From Kaistella antarctica (GTDB lineage: Bacteria; Bacteroidota; Bacteroidia; Flavobacteriales; Weeksellaceae): a stretch of DNA of 64,000 nucleotides. The stretch lies in the NCBI RefSeq assembly GCF_900109615.1, contig NZ_FOIX01000003.1:496001-560000 (forward strand), read 5' to 3'. Made by a program: the position numbers and the translations under genes. Under the pieces are notes generated by a model. That model searched no databases and was not told the DNA's origin. It saw only the letters and a program-made list of their open reading frames with translations. Shown here one piece after another: positions 54,528 through 63,680 of this stretch. Each line of letters starts with the position of its first letter. Within the stretch, counting starts at the first letter, position 1.

Positions 54528-55642
54528 ATCTTTTTATGAATATAGCGCGAAAGCTTGATTCCTAAATCAGTCCAGATTATTTTGGTATTTCCGTTGCGTT
54601 CTAAATGATAATCTGCGGTTGAAATCTCTTCTAGAATGGCTTCGATATTGGCACCGTGAATAAACTTAGAAAAACTATCCCATTTAAAACCGCCCGACTC
54701 TATCTTTCTGTAGACCAAACTTTCATTACCATAATTTTGCAGCAAAGCCAGCCGAAACATTTCTGCACAATACTCTAGAAAGTTCATTTGTTTTTCACGA
54801 TTCCAGGTTGCTATTTTTCTGCCCCAAAGAACAATGTTCTTCAGAAATTCAGGTTTCTTCTTCACTTGAAAAGCGTTTCGAACCCACATGACGAAATGTT
54901 CTTCAAATTCAGACTCTGTATTATCAGAGTGGGTTAATTTCTGAGCGGTATTAAAATTTCCCTGTGCTTGAAAAACAATTTCCCGTCTTCTGTCAGGGCT
55001 GATTTCGCGGTTCTTTTGTAGAACCTGATCAAGATCTTCTTCACTAATACTTGGAATTTCCACAATCTGTGTTCTGGAAAGAATCGTCGGAAGCATGAAA
55101 TCTGTATTAGATGCAGTGAGAATGATGTAGGTATTCTTTGGGGGTTCCTCTAAAAATTTTAAGAATTTATTTGCGGCATCTGTATTCATTTTATCGGCTT
55201 GCCAAACGATGAGAATTTTACTGCCTCCTTCAAAACTTTTTAAGGCGAACTTCTTATTGATCTCGTCAATTTCTTCGACGTAAATGCTGAGTTGCTTATT
55301 TTCTGATTCTAAAATCTCATTCCAATCTTCATTATTAGAATAGGGGTTTTTTAAAATCATCTCTCTAAACTCATCAAAAAACTGATCTGCCAATCCGCTC
55401 TTACTGGACTTGAATACAGGAAAACTAAAATGCAAATCAAGATGATTGAGATGATCAACTTTAGACGAAGATTGGTCATTTTCTTTTCTTAAAATTTCTT
55501 TAGCAAACGCCATCGCCAAGGGCAAAGTTCCAAACCCATCTTTGCCGACAAATAACTGCGCGTGGCTAACCCGATTGTTACTAATGCTATCTTTCAGAAG
55601 CTTTTTCAGATTTTCGTGACCTACAATTTGTTCCCAATTCAT
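54524..55642 (-). CDS. holB: DNA polymerase III delta-prime subunit
   Basis: A 372-residue clamp-loader subunit of the AAA+ family. Opening MNWEQIVGHENLKKLL, SHAQLFVGKDGFGTLPLAMAFA (degenerate P-loop without the usual GKT) and NKFLKFLEEPPKNTYIILTAS match delta-prime. The zinc-binding cysteines of some homologues are absent. It helps load the sliding clamp onto DNA. The -7 box lies only 4 bp before the ATG, suggesting a leaderless transcript. It is convergent with the small Cys/Lys-rich gene. Confidence 0.9.
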   Translation of the reverse strand: MNWEQIVGHENLKKLLKDSISNNRVSHAQLFVGKDGFGTLPLAMAFAKEILRKENDQSSSKVDHLNHLDLHFSFPVFKSSKSGLADQFFDEFREMILKNPYSNNEDWNEILESENKQLSIYVEEIDEINKKFALKSFEGGSKILIVWQADKMNTDAANKFLKFLEEPPKNTYIILTASNTDFMLPTILSRTQIVEIPSISEEDLDQVLQKNREISPDRRREIVFQAQGNFNTAQKLTHSDNTESEFEEHFVMWVRNAFQVKKKPEFLKNIVLWGRKIATWNREKQMNFLEYCAEMFRLALLQNYGNESLVYRKIESGGFKWDSFSKFIHGANIEAILEEISTADYHLERNGNTKIIWTDLGIKLSRYIHKKI

Positions 55643-55646
55643 GGTT

Positions 55647-55654
55647 CAAAGATA
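55647..55654 (-). promoter_or_regulatory. -7 promoter box (TATCTTTG) of holB
   Basis: Exact TAnnTTTG match on the minus strand ending only 4 bp before the holB ATG. This would give a leaderless or nearly leaderless mRNA. Confidence 0.48.
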
Positions 55655-55933
55655 AATATTTTTGTTGGATGATTTAAAAGGTAATCGTTAAGTTTAAAGG
55701 TTATATTTAACAACCTCAAAAGTGCTGACAATTTTCTTTATCTTGCAGGAATTATCAGTTTTCTTTAAGTTAAAAATTTAAAATCGCTGTCAAATAAAAA
55801 TCAGTCTGGAATAAGATTTTAACCAAAATAACAGAAATTTTTCCGTTTGATAAGGTTAACAAACTTTAACCAAACTTACTTTCACAATTCAGTAATATTT
55901 AAGATATTTGCGCATTATTTTTAAAAAGAGAGA

Positions 55934-57208
55934 ATGAAAAGAATTTTTGTATTACCATTGATTGCCGCAGGTTTTTTCCTGAACGCACAAACGATTGGTA
56001 ATTCTCCATATGCTGCCTTTGGAATCGGTGATGTTAAGTACGATAATACGACTGATATCAGTGCGATGGGTGGCATTTCTACCGCATATATTTGGGATTT
56101 CAACAACAACTTTAACTTTAGCAACCCAGCTGCTAACAAGAATTTAGAGTTAACCACTTTGAAAATTGAAGGAAGTAATGAGAATAACTTCTTTAAATCT
56201 AATAATGATAATTTGAGTGTGACGAAGCATTCATCGTATTTATCAAATGTTACGATTGCTTTCCCTATTTCCAATAAAGTTAAATTTGGGTTAGGTTATC
56301 AACCGTATAGTTCAAAAAAATACACTGTTTTAACTTCAGAAGTATTAGCAACTGGAACCAAGCAGGCAAGCCTTTATCGCGGTGAAGGAAGTTTGAGCAC
56401 GGTTCAAGCTGCTTTATCTTATCAGATTACGCCTGAGTTTGCTTTTGGTCTTCGATCTAACTTCTTCTTTGGTAATCTATATGATATCAACGAGGTTACC
56501 TTTTCAGGAGCTGAATTGATTAACGGTTACGAAACCAAGAATAAAGTGAAAACTTTCAACTTTACTTTAGGATCCGCTTACCAGAAAAAATTAGAGAACG
56601 ATAAAAAGTTCACTCTAGGAGCAACTTATACTTTCGGAAATACCGGTCAAATGGAAACCCGATATATTAACAGTACTTATTACTACTCCGCTGGAGAAAC
56701 CAAAAATAATGAAAGTATTATTGAGGAAAAATATAGCGAAGATAAAAACCTAATTCCGATGGAATTCTCTTTAGGAGCGGGTTATGGTAAAGACGCCAAG
56801 TGGTTTGTAGGAACTCAGGTTGATTATAAAAAAGGGGAAACGATTCAATTTTTAGGAAAGCCTTTTGTTAATGATAACTCGTACAAAATTGCTGCTGGAG
56901 GTTGGTATTTGCCAAACTACAACAACTTTAGAAATTATTTCTCTCGCGTAACTTATCGTTATGGAGCCTATTATGAAAAGGGAAATCTCGCTTTTAACGG
57001 AACGAATATTAACCAATTTGCAATTACAGGTGGAATGACCCTTCCTTTTGAAAATAAGAGTGCCAGCAGAATGAGTGGAATTGACTTGGGACTTGAACTG
57101 GGGAAAAGAGGAACGTTGGATAATAATCTTGTTCGTCAAAACTTTATTAACCTGAAAATAGGAATTAATTTTGCAGATAAGTGGTTTAATAAACGACTTT
57201 ATGATTAA
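55934..57208 (+). CDS. Predicted outer-membrane beta-barrel protein
   Basis: A 424-residue protein with a signal peptide (MKRIFVLPLIAAGFFLNAQ). The body has many alternating hydrophobic/polar beta-strands with aromatic ends (SAYQKKLENDKKFTLGATYTF), and the N-terminal region SPYAAFGIGDVKYDNTTDISAMGG resembles OmpP1/FadL-type or Flavobacteria 'membrane protein' channels encoded before lptC. It probably sits in the outer membrane. The transport substrate, if any, is unknown. It is followed by lptC after 3 bp, so the two are co-transcribed. Confidence 0.8.
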   Translation: MKRIFVLPLIAAGFFLNAQTIGNSPYAAFGIGDVKYDNTTDISAMGGISTAYIWDFNNNFNFSNPAANKNLELTTLKIEGSNENNFFKSNNDNLSVTKHSSYLSNVTIAFPISNKVKFGLGYQPYSSKKYTVLTSEVLATGTKQASLYRGEGSLSTVQAALSYQITPEFAFGLRSNFFFGNLYDINEVTFSGAELINGYETKNKVKTFNFTLGSAYQKKLENDKKFTLGATYTFGNTGQMETRYINSTYYYSAGETKNNESIIEEKYSEDKNLIPMEFSLGAGYGKDAKWFVGTQVDYKKGETIQFLGKPFVNDNSYKIAAGGWYLPNYNNFRNYFSRVTYRYGAYYEKGNLAFNGTNINQFAITGGMTLPFENKSASRMSGIDLGLELGKRGTLDNNLVRQNFINLKIGINFADKWFNKRLYD

Positions 57209-57211
57209 GAG

Positions 57212-57802
57212 ATGAATTTCATTAAAGAAATATTCTATAAAAATATAGCCGGCTTTTTAAGTTGTGCTATATTTTTTGCTTTAATATCCTGTGATGAAGA
57301 TTTGACTAAGATTAATAAAAACAGGAACACTAATTTTCCGTCGCAAATAATTAATAATGCCAATATCGTTCAGCGGGATTCGGGGCTGATAAAGTTGCGT
57401 GCTACGGCTCCACTGATTGAGAAATATGAATATGTAGATTCGCCGTATATCGTGGCCAGAAAGGGAATTAATATTCTTTTCTATGATAAAAAGAAACCAG
57501 ACGCGCCGGGAAAAATATCTGCGAAATATGCGAAGTTCAACGAGAAAAAGAAATTTTACGAAGCGAAAGGCAATGTAAAAATTATCAGTAATGAGAATCA
57601 GATGTTCGCGATGCAGTCGGTTTACTGGGATCAGGCAAAAAAAATAATGTATACCACCGACACTGTTTATGTGACTGATAAAGATGGCTCTACCTTGGTT
57701 GGCGCCAATGGAATGCGGGCTAAAGATGATTTCTCCGCTTATACCTTCTACAATAATTCGGGCGATATCAATGCGCAAAAAATTCCAGAAAAAGGAAGGT
57801 AA
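57212..57802 (+). CDS. lptC: LPS export protein LptC
   Basis: A 196-residue protein with one N-terminal hydrophobic helix ending in a cysteine (FFALISCDEDL), so possibly lipid-modified. The LptC periplasmic beta-jellyroll follows, with NFPSQIINNANIVQRDSGLIKLRATAP, GKISAKYAKFNEKKKFYEAKGNVKIIS and MYTTDTVYVTDKDG. LptC takes lipopolysaccharide from the LptBFG transporter and passes it to LptA. Its position after an outer-membrane-protein gene agrees with the usual Flavobacteria arrangement. Confidence 0.88.
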   Translation: MNFIKEIFYKNIAGFLSCAIFFALISCDEDLTKINKNRNTNFPSQIINNANIVQRDSGLIKLRATAPLIEKYEYVDSPYIVARKGINILFYDKKKPDAPGKISAKYAKFNEKKKFYEAKGNVKIISNENQMFAMQSVYWDQAKKIMYTTDTVYVTDKDGSTLVGANGMRAKDDFSAYTFYNNSGDINAQKIPEKGR

Positions 57803-57874
57803 GCTCGCTGCTTTGCATTCGTGCATCTCTTCACTTTCGAGCATAAATTCATATATTTAAAAAATTTTAAAACC

Positions 57875-58924
57875 ATGAAATTCCACGCTTTGGGTTTAAT
57901 GTCTGGCACCAGCCTCGACGGATTGGATATTTGTTATGCTTCTTTCCAAAAAGAGGTTTCTGGCACATGGAACTTTAAAATTTTAAATGCTGAAACTTTT
58001 CCTTATTCTGAAATTTGGGAAAATAAGTTAAGAAATGCTATTCATTTATCTGCAGAAGAAATCTTCGAACTCCATTCGGAATACGGATTTTATTTGGGTC
58101 AAAAAGTTCAAGAATTTATTAACCAAAACTCTTTAGAAAAGATCGATTTAATTGCTTCTCACGGACACACCATTTTTCATCAGCCAAAGAAAAAGTTTAC
58201 CGTTCAAATTGGAGATGGACGAGCGATTAGATTAGTCACCAATATTCCCGTAATTTATGATTTCCGCAGTCAGGATGTTTTAATGGGTGGAAAAGGCGCA
58301 CCATTAGTTCCTATCGGCGATGAGAAGTTATTCTCTGAATATGATGCGTGTTTAAATATTGGTGGATTTTCTAATATTTCTTTTAAAGAAAATGGAAAAA
58401 GAATCGCCTTTGATATTTGCCCCGTTAATATTGTCTTGAATCTTTTTGCCAATAAATTAGGAAAAGAATTTGATGAAAATGGTGATTTTGCACGAGCCGG
58501 AAAAGTTGACATTGAACTTTTAGAAGAATTAAATTCAATCAGTTATTATAAAGAAAACCCTCCGAAATCATTAGGAATGGAATGGGTTTCTGAACATATT
58601 ATACCAAAGTTAAAGGGTGAAAATCCTTTAGATATATTAGCAACATTTACAGAACATGCCGCGGTGCAAGTTGCAAAAGTCTTTAATGATCATGACCTAA
58701 AAAAAGTATTATTTACGGGCGGAGGAACGTATAATTCTTTTTTGGTTGAAATAATACAAAGTAAAACTAAAACTGAAATCATCATTCCAGAAAAGGAAAT
58801 CATTGACTTTAAAGAAGCGCTGATTTTTGCGTTGATGGGAGTTTTAAGAATGACCAATGAAAACAATGTTTTGTCTTCAGCCACGGGAAGTTCGCACGAT
58901 CACTGTTCCGGAATATTAGTTTAA
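57875..58924 (+). CDS. anmK: Anhydro-N-acetylmuramic acid kinase
   Basis: A 349-residue AnmK that phosphorylates and opens 1,6-anhydro-MurNAc from cell-wall recycling. The family start GLMSGTSLDGLDICYASF, the ATP-binding segment IASHGHTIFHQP and FTGGGTYNSFL are present. The ATG at 57875 (MKFHALGLMSG) is the start; an earlier in-frame ATG at 57821 would put 18 residues before the conserved opening. It is 72 bp after lptC and 18 bp before the GNAT-nitrilase gene. Confidence 0.93.
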   Translation: MKFHALGLMSGTSLDGLDICYASFQKEVSGTWNFKILNAETFPYSEIWENKLRNAIHLSAEEIFELHSEYGFYLGQKVQEFINQNSLEKIDLIASHGHTIFHQPKKKFTVQIGDGRAIRLVTNIPVIYDFRSQDVLMGGKGAPLVPIGDEKLFSEYDACLNIGGFSNISFKENGKRIAFDICPVNIVLNLFANKLGKEFDENGDFARAGKVDIELLEELNSISYYKENPPKSLGMEWVSEHIIPKLKGENPLDILATFTEHAAVQVAKVFNDHDLKKVLFTGGGTYNSFLVEIIQSKTKTEIIIPEKEIIDFKEALIFALMGVLRMTNENNVLSSATGSSHDHCSGILV

Positions 58925-58942
58925 AAAAATAAAAAAAGTTAG

Positions 58943-60472
58943 ATGCAAATAGATATTAGACCTTTAAAAATAGAGGATTACGAAGAGCTTAAAGAGACGA
59001 TGCAGAAAGCCTATCCGGCGATGTCGGAAAACATCTGGTCAAAAACAAGTATTAAAAAACTAATCAAAATATTCCCAGCTGGGCAAATTTGTATTACGGT
59101 TGATGACAAAATTGCGGCGGTTTGCTTGTCCCTAATTGTGCAGTATGAGTTGTATGGGGATGATCATACGTATAAAGAAATAACAGGAAACTATACTTTT
59201 AACACGCATTCTGATACGGGAACTGTTTTGTATGGAATTGAAATTTTTGTCGATCCAGAATTTAGAGAGTTGAGATTGGCCCGGAGGTTATACGATGCGA
59301 GGAAGGAATTATGCGAAAATCTTAACCTAAAATCGATTATCATCGGTGGTAGAATTCCGAATTATCACTTGCATAGCCATGAGCTTTCTCCCAGAAAATA
59401 TATTCAGCAAGTTCGCAAGAAAGAATTATATGATCCGGTTTTAAGTTTTCAGCTGGCCAATAATTTTCTACCAGTTCGGGTTTTAAAAAATTATTTACCC
59501 GAAGATTTGCATTCAGCTGAAAACGCCGTTTTACTGCAATGGAATAACATCTATTACAGTAAGAAACCCAATACCATGCAGGATTCTGTGATTCGACTAG
59601 GTTTGGTTCAATGGCAAATGCGCCATTTTAAAGATATCGACGCGTTCTACGAACAAGTTGAGTTTTTCATAAATGTAATGGCAGATTATAAATCAGATTT
59701 CATAATGTTCCCAGAGTTCTTCAACACGCCTCTACTCGCTCCTTTCAATGATCTGAATGAGAGAGACAGTATGTTTAAACTGGCTGAACTCACTGAAGAA
59801 ATTAAGAATAAACTTTCGCAATTGGCCATCGGTTACAACATCAATATTATTGGTGGAAGTATGCCTTTAGTTGAAAATGACGAGTTGTATAACGTCAGTT
59901 ATTTGCTTCACCGAGACGGGAAAATTGACGAACATCGCAAAGTTCACATCACGCCGAATGAGAAAAAATTCTACGGAATGAAAGGTGGTGACCAAATAAA
60001 AGTGATCGACACCGACTGTGGAAAAGTTGGTTTGGTGATTTGTTACGACGTAGAATTCCCTGAATTACCAAGGATTTTAGCCGATCAAGGGATGAAGATT
60101 TTATTTGTGCCTTATCTTACCGATACTCAAAATGCCTACATGCGCGTTCGGAATTGTGCCTCTGCGAGAGCCATTGAAAATGAATGCTATGTTGCCATTG
60201 CAGGTTGCGTCGGAAATTTACCAGGTGTTAATAACATGGATATTCAATACGGACAAGCGGCAGTTTTTACACCATCTGATTTCGCCTTTCCCTCCAATGC
60301 GATAAAAGGGGAAGCGACACCAAATACAGAGATGACTTTAATTGTTGATGTCGATTTGAATTTACTGAAAGAACTGCATCATTATGGTGCGGTGCGAACG
60401 ATGAGTGACCGCCGAAAGGATTTATATGATACGATTTCATATAATACCGAAACTGATTCGGACACAGAATAA
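58943..60472 (+). CDS. GNAT N-acetyltransferase fused to a nitrilase-family amidohydrolase
   Basis: A 509-residue bifunctional protein. Residues 1-165 form a GNAT fold (DPEFRELRLARRLYDAR as acetyl-CoA loop). Residues about 220-495 form a carbon-nitrogen hydrolase with the full Glu258-Lys333-Cys367 triad (FPEFFNTPLL, EHRKVHITPNE, VGLVICYDVEFPEL). Nitrilase-family enzymes hydrolyse amides or transfer acyl groups. The pair could acylate an amine and trim an amide in turn. It is 18 bp after anmK. The cellular substrate is not known. Confidence 0.88.
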   Translation: MQIDIRPLKIEDYEELKETMQKAYPAMSENIWSKTSIKKLIKIFPAGQICITVDDKIAAVCLSLIVQYELYGDDHTYKEITGNYTFNTHSDTGTVLYGIEIFVDPEFRELRLARRLYDARKELCENLNLKSIIIGGRIPNYHLHSHELSPRKYIQQVRKKELYDPVLSFQLANNFLPVRVLKNYLPEDLHSAENAVLLQWNNIYYSKKPNTMQDSVIRLGLVQWQMRHFKDIDAFYEQVEFFINVMADYKSDFIMFPEFFNTPLLAPFNDLNERDSMFKLAELTEEIKNKLSQLAIGYNINIIGGSMPLVENDELYNVSYLLHRDGKIDEHRKVHITPNEKKFYGMKGGDQIKVIDTDCGKVGLVICYDVEFPELPRILADQGMKILFVPYLTDTQNAYMRVRNCASARAIENECYVAIAGCVGNLPGVNNMDIQYGQAAVFTPSDFAFPSNAIKGEATPNTEMTLIVDVDLNLLKELHHYGAVRTMSDRRKDLYDTISYNTETDSDTE

Positions 60473-60478
60473 AAATAG

Positions 60479-60505
60479 ATCCCGAAACCATTTTAGTTTC
60501 GGGAT
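60479..60505 (+). terminator. Terminator of the anmK/GNAT-nitrilase unit
   Basis: ATCCCGAAAC and GTTTCGGGAT form a perfect 10-bp stem with a 7-nt loop, followed by TTTT. It lies 6 bp past the stop. Confidence 0.9.
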
Positions 60506-60565
60506 TTTTATGGGTATAAATATTAGAATTTACATTGAGAATATTTCGATGGGAAAATTAATTTG

Positions 60566-60573
60566 TACATTTG
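60566..60573 (+). promoter_or_regulatory. -7 promoter box (TACATTTG) of the toxin-antitoxin pair
   Basis: Exact TAnnTTTG match, 19 bp before the antitoxin ATG at 60593. An earlier in-frame TTG overlaps it. Confidence 0.45.
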
Positions 60574-60592
60574 TTTATATATTTTTACTACA

Positions 60593-60841
60593 ATGCGGAC
60601 ACAAAATATTTTCATTATAGAACCAAATTCTTCAGAGCAAGCCGATGCTTTAAAGGCTTTTATCAAAGCATTGAAAATGAAATTTGTGATTTCTGAAAGT
60701 AATGTATTGGAAATCGGAAATCCTTTCACTCTTTCTGAGGACCAAAAGCAAATTTTGGACAGTCAAGACAATATTCTTCCCGAAGATTGTGTAGATGCTT
60801 TTAATTCTCTAGAAGAATTAAAAAAAGAATATGGACTTTAG
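60593..60841 (+). CDS. Probable antitoxin of a type II toxin-antitoxin pair
   Basis: An 82-residue acidic protein (MRTQNIFIIEPNSSEQ) with a helical C-terminus (LPEDCVDAFNSLEELKKEYGL). The size, acidic character and 11-bp overlap with a downstream RelE/ParE-like gene are typical of antitoxins that neutralise the toxin and bind their own promoter. No helix-turn-helix or ribbon-helix-helix motif is obvious, so it could be another antitoxin type. The ATG at 60593 is the start. Confidence 0.7.
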   Translation: MRTQNIFIIEPNSSEQADALKAFIKALKMKFVISESNVLEIGNPFTLSEDQKQILDSQDNILPEDCVDAFNSLEELKKEYGL

Positions 60842-61124
60842 GGTTCAGATAACACTTGTTGCCAAAACCAATCAAAAACAAGCTGTGGCATACTATAAAG
60901 AGAAAGCTACTTTAAAAGTTGCGCAGAATTTTTTGAAAGATTACGAAAAGACACTTTATAAAATTAAACAAAATCCTTACTACCAAATTTACTATAAGAA
61001 TTTCCGAGGATTACCACTGAAAAAATTCCCGTACATCGTCTTTTATACTATTGACGAAAATTTAAAAGTAATTACTATTAAAGCCATTTTTCATACCTCT
61101 CAAAATCCAGGAAAATATCCATAA
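60831..61124 (+). CDS. RelE/ParE-superfamily toxin
   Basis: A 97-residue basic protein with the RelE/ParE fold. The C-terminal FRGLPLKKFPYIVFYTIDENLKVITIKAIFHTSQNP shows the usual ending, with the final beta-strand and aromatic and His residues of the mRNA- or gyrase-targeting toxins. ParE-type (gyrase) or RelE-type (ribosome-dependent mRNase) action cannot be told apart here. It overlaps the antitoxin gene by 11 bp. Confidence 0.83.
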   Translation: MDFRVQITLVAKTNQKQAVAYYKEKATLKVAQNFLKDYEKTLYKIKQNPYYQIYYKNFRGLPLKKFPYIVFYTIDENLKVITIKAIFHTSQNPGKYP

Positions 61125-61216
61125 AAAACAAAACCAAATGCAATTGCAGTGGGTTTGTAGTTTATATAGAACAGAATCAAATGAAAAACGATTTTTAAAT
61201 TTCTTCATCACAATAC

Positions 61217-63646
61217 TTAAAGTTTAAATTCCAACTTCACATTAAAGAATCTCCCCGTCAATCTCACCGGAACTGGATATTGATAACCCGTATTCACATC
61301 ATTCACCCATTGATTGGCAACAGTATTGATAATGTTGAACGCGTTGAAAATCTGTACTCCTAAAGTTAGTTCTTCAAAATTTCCCCAGAAACCACCGTTC
61401 ACTTTATTGTCTTTTTGATCGATGAATACTTTTGATAAACCAATGTCAACTCTTTTATAAGAAGGCAAAGATCTTTGGTATTTGTAAGGTGCTTCAAAAT
61501 CGGGTTTGCCAAATTCATCCAAGGAAATCGGTGTTCCCGACGGAAGTCCGTTGGCATAAACCAAAGTCAAATTGACTCTCATTGAAGGAAACTTAGGCAT
61601 ATAATCCTGGTAAAACATCGAGAATCTAAAACGGGGATCGGTCGGTCTTGGAATATCTCCGCGCCCATCAATATTTTCATAAACTCGCGAATAACTGGCA
61701 GAAATCCATGAGTCTACGCCTGGCACAAATTCTCCAAACAACCTCGTGTCAATTCCGTAAGCATAACCTTCAGAATTATTTTCACCAGAATATCTGATTC
61801 TTACATTGTCTAAATAATATGGAATCAAATGATCCATTTTCTTGTAATAGACTTCTGTGGTCAACTTGAAAGGGCGGTCAACCATTTTAAATTCGTAATC
61901 ATTCGCCAAGATAATTTGCATCGAACGTTGTGATTTAATATCTGGATTAAACTTCCCATCGACATCTTTAATCTCTTTATAGAAAGGCGCTTGGTAATAA
62001 ATTCCCCCAGAAACTTTGAATAACATATCCATATCCCAATTTGGTTTAATGGCAATTTGAGCACGTGGCGAAATAATGGTTTCATCATTAAAATCCCAAT
62101 GAGAAGCACGAACTCCAGCGTTGACGAACATTCTGTTTTCACCCCAATAAAACTTTTTAGAATATTGCGCATAGCCAGAAGTTCTAGTCGGCTGAATATG
62201 GTTTGCGCCAGAAATACTATATCTCAAACGAAGCTGAGATGGATCCAAAGTTCCAGGCTCTGCATAATTCCGAGGCGTGCTGTAACCCAATGAATCGACT
62301 AACTGCCATTCATTCGTAAAGTCTCTTAAATTTTCTTTTTCGAATTTTACTCCGACTTCAAAATCAGTGTTGACGTTAGGTGAAAATTTCGTCTTAAACT
62401 GAGCACCATACGTTTTTACCAATAAGTCATTTCGTGCATGATCAATTTGTCCACCCACATCATAAGAGGCAATCGGCTCGCCAGTAACTGGGTCAAAGCT
62501 TTGCAACATATAACCAGAGGCAATCGAATAATATTCACGCTCGCGATTTTGATAGGCAAAATTATCTAAAGTAAAAGCCCATTTTTTATTGGGTTTAAAG
62601 TTAATGGACGCCGTGCCCATCATATTTTTATACTTGTCATCTTCCTTTCCATTGTAGAAAACGCTCAGTTTTAAAGGAGATTGCAACGTTCCAAATTCAA
62701 CTTCCTTCACTTTAGGAATCATTTCGTAATCGTTTTTACTCCAATATCCGATGAAAGAAAATCCCCATTTATCATTTAATTTATAATTGATGTAGGTTTG
62801 GAAATCCATGTACTGCGGATTAAAGTCAGTGTCCTCTTTCAAAGTATTTAAAACCAAATTGGTGTTTCGATACCGTCCAGAAATCATTGCTGATAACTTT
62901 TTATCCTTGGACGCAAAACCTGTCGATAGTCTTCCACCAATTAAACTCGCTTCACCAGAAATTTCGAATTTCGTGGGTTGACGGTAGTAAATATTTAAAG
63001 ATGAAGACATCTTATCGCCATATTTCGCTTCAAATCCACCCGCCGAAAAATTAATAGACCGAACCATATCGGGATTGATAATACTCAATCCTTCTTGTAA
63101 AGAATTACGAATTAAAAACGGACGATAGATTTCAATATCATTAATGTAAATAAGGTTTTCATCATAGTTTCCACCTCTTACCATGTATTGCGAAGAAAGT
63201 TCGGCGTTGGAATTTACGGAGGGTAAAGTTTTCAAAAGTCCCTCTACACCACCAGAAAGTGAAGCAACTTGCTGTGCTTCTTTGGTAGAAATTTCCATTG
63301 AAGTTAAGTCGGTCACTTTTACTTTTCCTTTTTTCTGAAAAACAACTTCTTCAATTTCAGTTTCTCTTTCGGCTTTTACGAACAGAACATTTACATTTTG
63401 GAGTTTTGGAGTTATTTTAATGTTTTTATTAAAACCCCTAAAATTTCCTTTTTGTACAGAAAGAAGTTGCTCAGCATCCGCAATCGGAATCTTTACAAAA
63501 CCGGTATCGTCAGTCGTAAAATTTTGATTGTTGTAAGATACATTGGCTTCGGAAACCGGTTTGCCATCTTCATCCAACACTTTCAGATTAATTTGCGAAA
63601 ACGCAAAAACGGGCATCACCAAAAGGAGTAATAGAATTTTTTTCAA
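61217..63646 (-). CDS. TonB-dependent outer-membrane receptor
   Basis: An 809-residue receptor. A signal peptide (MKKILLLLLVMPVFAFSQ) is followed by a CarboxypepD-like domain (about 20-90), then the plug (ISTKEAQQVASLSGGVEGL) and the 22-strand barrel, ending in an aromatic, RLTGRFFNVKLEFKL. It takes up a large nutrient with energy from TonB. No SusD-like partner is nearby, so a sugar-uptake (SusC) role is less likely. An iron-siderophore or vitamin ligand is possible. It follows kdsA after 34 bp. Confidence 0.9.
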   Translation of the reverse strand: MKKILLLLLVMPVFAFSQINLKVLDEDGKPVSEANVSYNNQNFTTDDTGFVKIPIADAEQLLSVQKGNFRGFNKNIKITPKLQNVNVLFVKAERETEIEEVVFQKKGKVKVTDLTSMEISTKEAQQVASLSGGVEGLLKTLPSVNSNAELSSQYMVRGGNYDENLIYINDIEIYRPFLIRNSLQEGLSIINPDMVRSINFSAGGFEAKYGDKMSSSLNIYYRQPTKFEISGEASLIGGRLSTGFASKDKKLSAMISGRYRNTNLVLNTLKEDTDFNPQYMDFQTYINYKLNDKWGFSFIGYWSKNDYEMIPKVKEVEFGTLQSPLKLSVFYNGKEDDKYKNMMGTASINFKPNKKWAFTLDNFAYQNREREYYSIASGYMLQSFDPVTGEPIASYDVGGQIDHARNDLLVKTYGAQFKTKFSPNVNTDFEVGVKFEKENLRDFTNEWQLVDSLGYSTPRNYAEPGTLDPSQLRLRYSISGANHIQPTRTSGYAQYSKKFYWGENRMFVNAGVRASHWDFNDETIISPRAQIAIKPNWDMDMLFKVSGGIYYQAPFYKEIKDVDGKFNPDIKSQRSMQIILANDYEFKMVDRPFKLTTEVYYKKMDHLIPYYLDNVRIRYSGENNSEGYAYGIDTRLFGEFVPGVDSWISASYSRVYENIDGRGDIPRPTDPRFRFSMFYQDYMPKFPSMRVNLTLVYANGLPSGTPISLDEFGKPDFEAPYKYQRSLPSYKRVDIGLSKVFIDQKDNKVNGGFWGNFEELTLGVQIFNAFNIINTVANQWVNDVNTGYQYPVPVRLTGRFFNVKLEFKL

Positions 63647-63680
63647 GGTAAAAAATTTAGATTTTAAAGATAACGAAAAA

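Noticed and set aside
57281-57844. A 187-residue minus-strand open frame over lptC
   Set aside because: It lies fully opposite lptC with no start context and no family; lptC is recognised by sequence and position.
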